DNA of 7,417 nt, taken from the NCBI GenBank assembly GCA_021798655.1, contig JAJZFE010000364.1, positions 1 to 7,417 of the forward strand. Reading direction: 5' to 3'. The notes beneath the pieces were generated by a model, which worked only from the letters and a program-made list of their open reading frames with translations, did no database searches and was not told the DNA's origin. Below are positions 1-7,057 of the stretch, one piece after another (position 1 is the stretch's first letter; each line of letters starts with the position of its first letter). The position numbers and the translations under genes were made by a program. The stretch comes from Acidobacteriota bacterium. GTDB lineage: Bacteria > Acidobacteriota > Terriglobia > Terriglobales > Acidobacteriaceae.

Positions 1-2175
<2,175 letters not shown>

Positions 2176-2296
2176 CAAATACTGGTTCCATCGGCCGGTC
2201 TGCTTCGCCGACGAGTTGCATTCATGGTTAACGCTTCCTGCATCGCGCAACCGCCGCCACCTCACCCCTGCTCCTGAAACTAACCCTCCGTCAGCG

Positions 2297-2322
2297 ATAA
2301 GTAAAATCAATTGCTTCTACAG
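2297..2322. promoter_or_regulatory. Candidate OxyR binding site in the katG-oxyR gap
   Basis: The classical OxyR recognition pattern is four ATAG/CTAT elements spaced by 7 bases. Here ATAA (2297-2300), CAAT (2308-2311) and ACAG (2319-2322) fall at the right 7-base spacing, each matching three of four bases. The preferred T and A inside the first spacer are also present. The expected fourth element (2330-2333) does not match. The site overlaps the predicted oxyR -35 box, as expected for autorepression, and lies upstream of katG for activation. No convincing katG promoter hexamers were found. The match is partial and rests on a proteobacterial consensus, so this is a candidate only. Confidence 0.35.
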
Positions 2323-2345
2323 TCACGATTGTCATGCTCTATGAT
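2316..2345 (+). promoter_or_regulatory. Predicted sigma70-type promoter of oxyR
   Basis: TCTACA (2316-2321, four of six to consensus), an 18-base spacer, then TATGAT (2340-2345, five of six). Transcription would begin near 2352, about 21 bases before the ATG at 2373. This argues against the upstream in-frame ATG at 2334, which would lie upstream of the transcription start. Confidence 0.45.
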
Positions 2346-2372
2346 GAATCGAGCCGCTGCACTCCCTTCGCC

Positions 2373-3275
2373 ATGAACCTCCAGGAACTCCGCTACCTCG
2401 TCGCCGTCGCTCGTCATCGCCACTTCGGCCGTGCCGCCGAGGCCTGCAACGTCAGCCAGCCCACGCTCAGCAGCCAGATCCGCAAGCTCGAACGCGAGCT
2501 CGGCGTCACGCTGCTCGAACGCACCAACAAGCGCGTGGACATCACCCCGGTCGGCAGCCAGATTCTCGTCCACGCCCAGCACGCGCTCGCCGAGGCCGCG
2601 CAGATGGAGGCCGTCGCCCGCGCCGCACGCGACCCCCTCGTCGGCGCGCTGAAGCTCGGCGTCATTCCCACGCTCGCGCCGTATCTCATGCCGCTCATCC
2701 TGCGTCCGCTGCGGCTCGCCTGCCCCGGCCTCACGCTTGAGCTGTGGGAGGACCAGACCCGCTCGCTCATCGAAGGCCTCCGCAACCACCGCCTCGACGC
2801 CGCCCTCCTCGCCACCCCGGCCGACTTCCCCGAGATCACCGAGATCGCCCTCTTCGACGAGCCGCTCCTCGCCGCCCTGCCTCTCGATCACACCCTCGCC
2901 TCCCGCAAGCGCATCGACGAGGAGGCCCTCGCCTCCGACCTGCTCGCCCTCGCCGACGGCCACTGCCTCTCCAACCAGACACTCGCCGTCTGCGGCGCGC
3001 GCCGTTCCGCCGCCCCCAGCTCGCTGCAGAGCGCCATGCAGGCCTCCACGCTGGAGACTCTCGTCAACCTCGTCGCCGCCGGTTACGGAACCACCCTCAT
3101 CCCCGCGCTCGCTGCACCGTCTCTTGGCCAGCGCGGCATCGTCCTCCGCCCCCTCGCGCACCACTCCTCCCGCACCATCCGCCTGGCCAGCCGCCCCGGC
3201 TTCCCCCGCGCCCAGGCCCTCCGCGCCCTCGAAAAAGTCATCCGCACCGCCGCCCGCAAAGCCCACCTCACCTGA
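2373..3275 (+). CDS. oxyR: LysR-type peroxide sensor OxyR
   Basis: Cytoplasmic transcription factor that senses hydrogen peroxide by forming an intramolecular disulfide and then activates genes such as katG. The 300-residue product begins MNLQELRYLVAVARHRHF, matching the start of E. coli OxyR (recalled). An ATG 13 codons upstream (2334) is in frame but precedes the predicted transcription start, so I chose 2373; no clear Shine-Dalgarno precedes it. The N-terminal winged helix is at about residues 1-60 (HFGRAAEACNVSQPTLSSQI), followed by a linker helix and the substrate-binding-like regulatory domain. The redox motif DGHCLSNQTLAVC gives Cys198 and Cys207, nine apart like Cys199/Cys208 of E. 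coli OxyR, with His197 before the peroxidatic cysteine. GYGTTLIPALA near residue 230 is also typical. The last 106 bases recur perfectly at 4712-4817. Divergent from katG. Confidence 0.93.
   Translation: MNLQELRYLVAVARHRHFGRAAEACNVSQPTLSSQIRKLERELGVTLLERTNKRVDITPVGSQILVHAQHALAEAAQMEAVARAARDPLVGALKLGVIPTLAPYLMPLILRPLRLACPGLTLELWEDQTRSLIEGLRNHRLDAALLATPADFPEITEIALFDEPLLAALPLDHTLASRKRIDEEALASDLLALADGHCLSNQTLAVCGARRSAAPSSLQSAMQASTLETLVNLVAAGYGTTLIPALAAPSLGQRGIVLRPLAHHSSRTIRLASRPGFPRAQALRALEKVIRTAARKAHLT
3170..3275 (+). repeat. 106-bp perfect direct repeat, copy A (native oxyR 3' end)
   Basis: Starts CCGCACCATCCGCC and ends CACCTCACCTGA at the oxyR stop codon. It is identical base for base to 4712-4817 in the same orientation, and the sequences diverge immediately on both sides. 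This copy is the native one: its translation continues OxyR and resembles the C-terminal end of known OxyR proteins. Confidence 0.95.
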
Positions 3276-3358
3276 ACCGCGCTGAACAAAAAACTAGAAT
3301 GAATTCCATTGCCGCGAGCGGTACATGATCCGCTGGCATATCTCTGATTTTGTTTGTC

Positions 3359-3403
3359 ATTCCCGGAGGGAATCTGCGTTCCTTCGCAGGATGCCGGCAT
3401 CCT
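3359..3403. repeat. Palindromic intergenic repeat (REP-like; possible bidirectional terminator)
   Basis: Three adjacent inverted repeats lie between the converging oxyR and kinase genes. ATTCCC-GGA-GGGAAT spans 3359-3373. CTGCG-6-CGCAG spans 3374-3389. AGGATGCCGGCATCCT at 3388-3403 is a perfect 16-bp palindrome. No T-run follows on either strand, so intrinsic termination is uncertain. The phrase around 3355-3377 resembles short dispersed intergenic elements I associate with Acidobacteriaceae; that link is recall, not shown here. Confidence 0.5.
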
Positions 3404-3436
3404 CGCAGGCATCAATTACGGCAAACGTGTTTATCG

Positions 3437-4234
3437 TTATTCACTCGTTGGGTCATGTAAGGAAAGCAACGTACATTCGAGTGTCGAGGCGTTCCGTTCG
3501 ATGTACTCTGCCACCGGTCCCCAGTATTGGTGATGCGCTTCGGCGCGCAGTCTGACCCAAGGCTGCTGTCCCTCTCTTGCGCCGCCAACGATCAAGTCAT
3601 ACTCCGCTTTGGCTCTCGTGCTCATCAGCCTGATGAGTTCGCCAAGCTCTGCTGAGTCAAACGAATACCCGCTCAGAAGAGCCCCCATCGCCCGCGCGAC
3701 AGTCGCTAAATCACAGCCTGGCGTGAAGGGTGGGAAAGAAATGCAGGTCCACGCCAGGTCCCAGAGTCGAGTGGCAGGCGCAGCAGCGTCCCAGTCGATG
3801 AAGGCCCACTGGGAGTCGCCACACACCAAGTTCCACGGCGCAAGGTCGTTGTGACAGATGAGATCATGTCCGCTTTGTTCATATCGCCTATTCCATTGAG
3901 CGTCTTTCGGGATCTTGAAAGAGGCGGCCGCATCATGCAAATCTTTGATTAACGCGCCAACTCGACGCAAATCGGAGGAGGTGTGATTCTTGCTCTTGTG
4001 CCATAGAGGACCGGGAACATACTCCCAAACCTGTCGTCCCTGATCGTCAATTCCGAACGGCTTCGGGCTGCCTTCGAAGCCAACGGAACGAAGATGCATC
4101 ACGAAGCTTTGAACAGTACTGGTAGAGAGTGTCACTGGTTTGCGCACAGTCGAGCCCAGCCGCACCACTGATTCGGCAGTGTTACCACCCGTCAGTCGCT
4201 CCTCTTGCTCAGGTTTGGAAGACACGTTTCTCAT
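3437..4234 (-). CDS. Aminoglycoside phosphotransferase-fold kinase, substrate unknown
   Basis: A 265-residue protein of the APH/choline-kinase fold, which transfers phosphate from a nucleotide to a small-molecule hydroxyl; it is soluble, with no signal peptide or membrane segment. The catalytic loop CHNDLAPWNLV has His128, catalytic Asp130 and Asn135. The metal-binding IDWD motif has Asp147 and Asp149, followed by RLWDLAW. The N-terminal lobe begins VVRLGSTVRKP (about residues 23-33) and the hinge is WEYVPG (70-75). These features resemble the phosphotransferase subgroup often labelled trifolitoxin-immunity-like. A true antibiotic substrate cannot be claimed. The start is the ATG at 4232-4234, without a strong Shine-Dalgarno. 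It is a single gene, convergent with oxyR, and visibly less GC-rich than katG and oxyR, which is compatible with acquisition. It lies between the two copies of the oxyR tail. Fold call firm, substrate unknown. Confidence 0.85.
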   Translation of the reverse strand: MRNVSSKPEQEERLTGGNTAESVVRLGSTVRKPVTLSTSTVQSFVMHLRSVGFEGSPKPFGIDDQGRQVWEYVPGPLWHKSKNHTSSDLRRVGALIKDLHDAAASFKIPKDAQWNRRYEQSGHDLICHNDLAPWNLVCGDSQWAFIDWDAAAPATRLWDLAWTCISFPPFTPGCDLATVARAMGALLSGYSFDSAELGELIRLMSTRAKAEYDLIVGGAREGQQPWVRLRAEAHHQYWGPVAEYIERNASTLECTLLSLHDPTSE

Positions 4235-4343
4235 GCGTTCTTAGAGTAGTCCCGACACGCTGGCTTGTCGCCTGCCCTCCGCTCGCATACCCACTCACTC
4301 CTAAGCTAGCCGTACCCTACACTCCTACCAAGCCCGCCTCCGT

Positions 4344-4703
4344 GGAACCCGTCTCTCGTTTCACTCAACTTTCTGCAGTGCCGCCAGGCCGCGCCACACG
4401 CTCTCGATGTCTCCCACGCTGGCTGCCACTCTCGCCGTCACCTGCTCCCACAGCGGCATCGCGGCCTGCAGCACGCTCATCCCGGCCTCGCTCAGTGCAT
4501 ACGACTGCACGCGCCTGTCTTTCGTTCCTGCCTCCGCCGTCACCCACCCCGCCGCCAGCATCCCGCGCATGTTGCGCGACAGCGTCGTCTGGTCCAGGTC
4601 CACTGCCACGGCGAGCCTTCCCTGGCTCACTCCCGGCCGAGCGCGCAGGTGCTGCATCAGCTCAAACTGCGCCGGGTTCACGCCTGCCGGCCGCAGGGCG
4701 TCT
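4344..4703 (-). repeat. 360-bp direct repeat, copy 1 (marR coding region)
   Basis: Aligns without gaps to 7058-7417 at an offset of 2714. I counted 14 mismatches in 360 bases (about 96% identity). Six differences are silent and eight change a base that alters one of seven residues; there are no stops or frameshifts. A further GCCTC match at 4336-4340 (with 7050-7054) follows after three mismatches. The true outer limit beyond 4703 is unknown because copy 2 reaches the window edge. Confidence 0.95.
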
Positions 4704-4828
4704 TCATATAGCCGCACCATCCGCCTGGCCAGCCGCCCCGGCTTCCCCCGCGCCCAGGCCCTCCGCGCCCTCGAAAAAGTCATCCGCACCGCCGCCCGCA
4801 AAGCCCACCTCACCTGAGCTCCCAACAA
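4361..4828 (-). CDS. Chimeric MarR-family regulator; original N-terminus replaced by antisense oxyR tail
   Basis: MarR proteins are dimeric winged-helix regulators, often repressors released by small ligands. The genuine part starts at LYEDALRPAGVNPAQFELMQHL and contains the helix-turn-helix (SQGRLAVAVDLDQTTLSRNMRG), the wing (KDRRVQSYALSEAG) and C-terminal dimerisation helices, ending LAALQKVE. Upstream of that, from 4712, the reading frame is the reverse strand of the 106-bp oxyR repeat, so roughly the first 38 residues are not native MarR sequence. The frame stays open to a TTG at 4826-4828 (155 residues). An ATG at 4718-4720, supplied by the repeat itself, would give 119 residues. The N-terminal helix that helps MarR dimerise is thus replaced, so the gene may be a remnant or a novel fusion. 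The other copy begins beyond the right edge. Start position and functionality are uncertain. Confidence 0.6.
   Translation of the reverse strand: MLGAQVRWALRAAVRMTFSRARRAWARGKPGRLARRMVRLYEDALRPAGVNPAQFELMQHLRARPGVSQGRLAVAVDLDQTTLSRNMRGMLAAGWVTAEAGTKDRRVQSYALSEAGMSVLQAAMPLWEQVTARVAASVGDIESVWRGLAALQKVE
4712..4817 (+). repeat. 106-bp perfect direct repeat, copy B (displaced oxyR 3' end)
   Basis: Identical over all 106 bases to 3170-3275, 1542 bases away, in the same orientation, and ending at the same TGA. There is no oxyR body upstream of it: the preceding bases are the marR fragment. It is therefore a displaced piece, and perfect identity suggests the event is recent relative to the marR duplication. 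Confidence 0.95.
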
Positions 4829-4879
4829 GCGAAGCGTTGCTTCAAACCACTTCCGATAGCGTAAGCCCCATCTTGCGTC

Positions 4880-5293
4880 TCATTCCTCGCTTGAGTCTCG
4901 AACTCGTTCCTGATCGATCAGTCTCGCGACGCGCAGCTGTACCTCATCACGAATCGCACGAACCTCCTCGATGGGCAGCCCCTTCGGATTTCTCAACGGC
5001 CAATCGTCACGGCGCAGGCCATGAATATGCGGACACTGGTCCCCGCAGCCCATTGTGATGAGAAGCTGTGCCCCTCTCGCGAGCTCCTCCGTAAGCTTCT
5101 GCGGCTTTGCATCGCTCAGATCGATGCCCACGTCTCGCATCACGGTGAGTACTTCGGGATGCACCTGCTCGCCCGGCTGCGTTCCCGCCGAGATCGCACG
5201 CGCCCTCGCAGGGTCTGCGAGTTGATTGAAGAAAGCGGCGGCCATCTGCGACCGCCCTGCATTCTGAACACAAGCGAAGATAACGGTGAGCAT
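4880..5293 (-). CDS. arsC: Arsenate reductase ArsC (low-molecular-weight phosphatase type)
   Basis: Reduces arsenate to arsenite in the cytoplasm so that an efflux pump can remove it. The 137-residue protein starts at the ATG at 5291-5293, with AAGGAA 4 bases before it; the frame is open further upstream but that extension shows no homology. The anion-binding loop CVQNAGRSQMA gives the CX5R motif, Cys8 to Arg14. Resolving cysteines are Cys83 and Cys87 in TMGCGDQCP, a CX3C spacing rather than the CX6C of the S. aureus pI258/B. subtilis type. The loop that normally supplies the general acid (DDWPLPDPKG in relatives as I recall them) reads DDWPLRNPKG, so the expected Asp is Asn102. The N-terminal Rossmann-like fold and length fit the family. 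It is transcribed divergently from arsR-acr3 and probably ArsR-controlled. The electron donor cannot be deduced from sequence. Confidence 0.9.
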   Translation of the reverse strand: MLTVIFACVQNAGRSQMAAAFFNQLADPARARAISAGTQPGEQVHPEVLTVMRDVGIDLSDAKPQKLTEELARGAQLLITMGCGDQCPHIHGLRRDDWPLRNPKGLPIEEVRAIRDEVQLRVARLIDQERVRDSSEE

Positions 5294-5458
5294 GAACTTC
5301 CTTTTCAGCAGGAGATAGGGCCGCAGCGTGCCGTCAGCGGAATCTGCCGGAACGTCTGCTTCCGGCGTTGTTGTTGCATCACTTGCTCGATGCGGCCGCT
5401 CCGCACTGCGACCACTACAGTTCGTGAACTCTGGTGTCTGCGCTACAACATATACGTT
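5294..5458 (-). other. Predicted 5' leader of arsC
   Basis: If the near-consensus promoter at 5465-5493 is used, arsC carries an untranslated leader of about 165 bases. A weak stem GCATC-8-GATGC lies in it. I see no known riboswitch and no convincing leader peptide; the arsC frame is open through it but shows no recognisable protein. Confidence 0.35.
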
Positions 5459-5462
5459 ATTG

Positions 5463-5489
5463 CGAATATAGCTCTTGCAATCATATTCG
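5463..5489. promoter_or_regulatory. Candidate ArsR operator (dyad CGAATAT-N13-ATATTCG)
   Basis: Perfect 7-bp inverted arms (5463-5469 and 5483-5489) in a short AT-rich island between arsC and arsR. The left arm overlaps the arsC -10 box, the right arm touches the arsC -35 box, and the arsR -35 box lies between the arms. Two CATATAC direct repeats (5449-5455, 5496-5502) flank the dyad almost symmetrically. One bound ArsR dimer could therefore block both promoters. Confidence 0.6.
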
Positions 5490-5493
5490 TCAA
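5465..5493 (-). promoter_or_regulatory. Near-consensus sigma70-type promoter of arsC
   Basis: On the minus strand: TTGACG (5493-5488, five of six), a 17-base spacer, and TATATT (5470-5465, five of six). It is the best promoter match in the window, with a predicted start near 5458. It is overlapped at both hexamers by the dyad. Confidence 0.7.
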
Positions 5494-5503
5494 AGCATAT
5501 ACA
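5475..5503 (+). promoter_or_regulatory. Predicted promoter of arsR-acr3
   Basis: TTGCAA (5475-5480), a 17-base spacer, TATACA (5498-5503); each hexamer matches four of six. The predicted start is near 5510, at the arsR ATG itself, so the message may be leaderless. The -35 lies inside the ArsR dyad. Confidence 0.5.
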
Positions 5504-5509
5504 TAGGGC

Positions 5510-5917
5510 ATGGCACGTAGCGATCCATTCGACATGCAGACATTCTTTCAGGCACTCGGCGATAACACTCGCCTCCGCCTGCTCAACCTGATGGGAGAGC
5601 AGGAGGTCTGCGTCTGCTACTTCGTGGAAATACTGGGCGGTCCGCAACCGAAGATCTCTCGACACCTCGCCTATCTGCGGAACGCAGGCATCGTGTCAGC
5701 CCGGCGTGAGGGCAAGTGGATGCACTATCGCATCGTGATCCCGCCGCACAGCGGAGCCTCGCAGATTCTTCGACAGACCATCGACTGGCTGAAGGAAGAC
5801 AAGGCCATGCAGGCGGATCGGGCGAGGCTTACCAGGGCTTGCTGCGCGCCTGCGAAGTACGCGCTGGGCGGTGCACCCGTACCGGCTGCGATCCACTGTT
5901 GCGAGGTACGCCTGTGA
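5510..5917 (+). CDS. arsR: Arsenic-responsive repressor ArsR (ArsR/SmtB family)
   Basis: A dimeric winged-helix repressor that leaves its operator when As(III) or Sb(III) binds cysteine thiols. The 135-residue product shows [17 protein letters not shown] (about residues 12-28), the metal-site motif [11 protein letters not shown] (Cys34 and Cys36), the recognition helix [18 protein letters not shown] (about 45-62) and the wing [10 protein letters not shown] (66-75). The third cysteine of the E. coli R773 motif (Cys37 there) is replaced by Val39, but the tail adds two vicinal pairs, Cys111-Cys112 and Cys129-Cys130. The start at 5510 has only a weak, too-close GGG before it and nearly coincides with the predicted transcription start. 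An alternative ATG at 5534 ([10 protein letters not shown]) is possible. Its stop overlaps the acr3 start. It probably represses itself, acr3 and arsC. Confidence 0.93.
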   Translation: MARSDPFDMQTFFQALGDNTRLRLLNLMGEQEVCVCYFVEILGGPQPKISRHLAYLRNAGIVSARREGKWMHYRIVIPPHSGASQILRQTIDWLKEDKAMQADRARLTRACCAPAKYALGGAPVPAAIHCCEVRL

Positions 5918-6981
5918 GCACCGCCCTCTGTGCTCCGGCACAACGCAAGACGCTTTCGTTCCTGGACCGCTATCTCACGCTATGGATATTCATCGCGATG
6001 GCAGCAGGTGTGAGCATCGGGCATCTTGTTCCCGGCTCTGCTGCCTTCGTCAATCGATTTCAGACCGGGACGACGAACATTCCCATCGCCATCGGCTTGA
6101 TCGTCATGATGTTCCCGCCTCTGGCGAAGGTGCGTTATGACAAACTCGGTGAAGTCTTCCGGAACCGGCGCATTCTCGGACTATCGCTGGTCCAGAACTG
6201 GCTCGTTGGACCACTGCTCATGTTCGCACTGGCGGTGATCTTCCTTCGGAACGAGCCGGCCTATATGCGTGGCCTCATCCTGATCGGCATCGCCCGGTGC
6301 ATTGCGATGGTGTTGGTTTGGAACGAGCTTGCGGCGGGTGACACGGAGTATGTTGCCGGGTTGGTCGCAATCAACAGTGTCTTTCAGGTCTTCTTTTACA
6401 GCGTCTACGCGTGGGTGTTCCTGACGGTGTTCCCTCGCTGGCTGGGCCTACAGGGAAGCTCCATCGACATCGGCATCGGCCAGATTGCAAAAAGCGTCGG
6501 CCTGTATCTGGGTGTGCCGTTCGCCGCAGGATTTCTCACCAGGTACACGCTCATCCACGCCAAGGGTGAACATTGGTACCGAACCCGCTTCGTGCCTCGC
6601 ATCAGCCCGTTGACGCTTGTGGCGCTGCTGTTCACGATCCTGGTCATGTTCTCGCTCAAGGGCGATTTGATCGTGCGCTTGCCACTGGACGTCGCGAAGA
6701 TCGCACTGCCGCTCGTGGTGTACTTCGCTGTTATGTTTCTGCTGAGCTTTTGGATGGGAAAGAGGTTGGGAGCCAACTACGCTCAATCCGCAACGCTTTC
6801 CTTTACCGCTGCGGGCAACAACTTCGAGCTGGCAATCGCCGTCGCGGTCGCCGTGTTCGGCCTGAACTCTGGCGAGGCGTTTGTGGGCGTGGTGGGTCCG
6901 CTCATTGAAGTCCCGGCGCTTGTCGGGCTGGTCAACGTCGCATTCTGGCTAAGGCGACGCATGTACAACATGGTCGATTAA
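5914..6981 (+). CDS. acr3: Arsenite efflux permease of the ACR3 family
   Basis: Inner-membrane carrier that expels arsenite, probably driven by the proton-motive force; this family is distinct from E. coli ArsB. The 355-residue product begins at the GTG at 5914-5916, inside the GTGA overlap with the arsR stop, with GAGG 8 bases before it, so translation is probably coupled. The frame is open further upstream through arsR, but similarity begins at about residue 20 ([20 protein letters not shown]). About ten hydrophobic segments are visible. Family signatures: [23 protein letters not shown] (51-75, in part), [16 protein letters not shown], and [16 protein letters not shown] with Cys129. [16 protein letters not shown] carries Glu305 and [16 protein letters not shown] is near the end. 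Cys129 and Glu305 correspond to residues reported essential in Corynebacterium glutamicum Acr3. Full length with no defect seen. Confidence 0.96.
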   Translation: MSTALCAPAQRKTLSFLDRYLTLWIFIAMAAGVSIGHLVPGSAAFVNRFQTGTTNIPIAIGLIVMMFPPLAKVRYDKLGEVFRNRRILGLSLVQNWLVGPLLMFALAVIFLRNEPAYMRGLILIGIARCIAMVLVWNELAAGDTEYVAGLVAINSVFQVFFYSVYAWVFLTVFPRWLGLQGSSIDIGIGQIAKSVGLYLGVPFAAGFLTRYTLIHAKGEHWYRTRFVPRISPLTLVALLFTILVMFSLKGDLIVRLPLDVAKIALPLVVYFAVMFLLSFWMGKRLGANYAQSATLSFTAAGNNFELAIAVAVAVFGLNSGEAFVGVVGPLIEVPALVGLVNVAFWLRRRMYNMVD

Positions 6982-7057
6982 TTCCGGAACGGGATACGGC
7001 AGACATCCTGCGCGCGAACTGCATTTACTCCTCCGCCGGGTCAAGGGATGCCTCACG

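Noticed and set aside
2334..2372. Upstream ATG giving a 313-residue OxyR
   Set aside because: The extra 13 residues have no counterpart in OxyR, and the ATG lies upstream of the predicted transcription start.
2307..3266. 319-codon minus-strand frame opposite oxyR
   Set aside because: Glycine/alanine/glutamate-rich antisense shadow of oxyR with no recognisable domain.
4235..4343. Possible promoter (TTGGTA-N17-TAGCTT) for the kinase gene
   Set aside because: The hexamers match consensus at only four and three of six positions, no better than chance in a 109-base stretch.
4831..4843. GAAGC-GTT-GCTTC hairpin downstream of arsC as a terminator
   Set aside because: The stem is only five pairs and no T-run follows on the arsC strand; too weak to call.
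4129..5058. 309-codon plus-strand frame across the kinase start, marR copy 1 and arsC end
   Set aside because: It runs antisense through recognisable minus-strand genes and has low-complexity proline/serine/alanine composition.
5294..5665. Upstream extension of arsC giving a 261-residue protein
   Set aside because: The added part is antisense to arsR and crosses the promoter/operator region. ArsC homology begins at the ATG at 5291-5293, which has a good Shine-Dalgarno.
5716..5913. Upstream extension of acr3 through arsR
   Set aside because: It overlaps arsR out of frame without homology; the GTG in the GTGA overlap with GAGG before it is the natural start.
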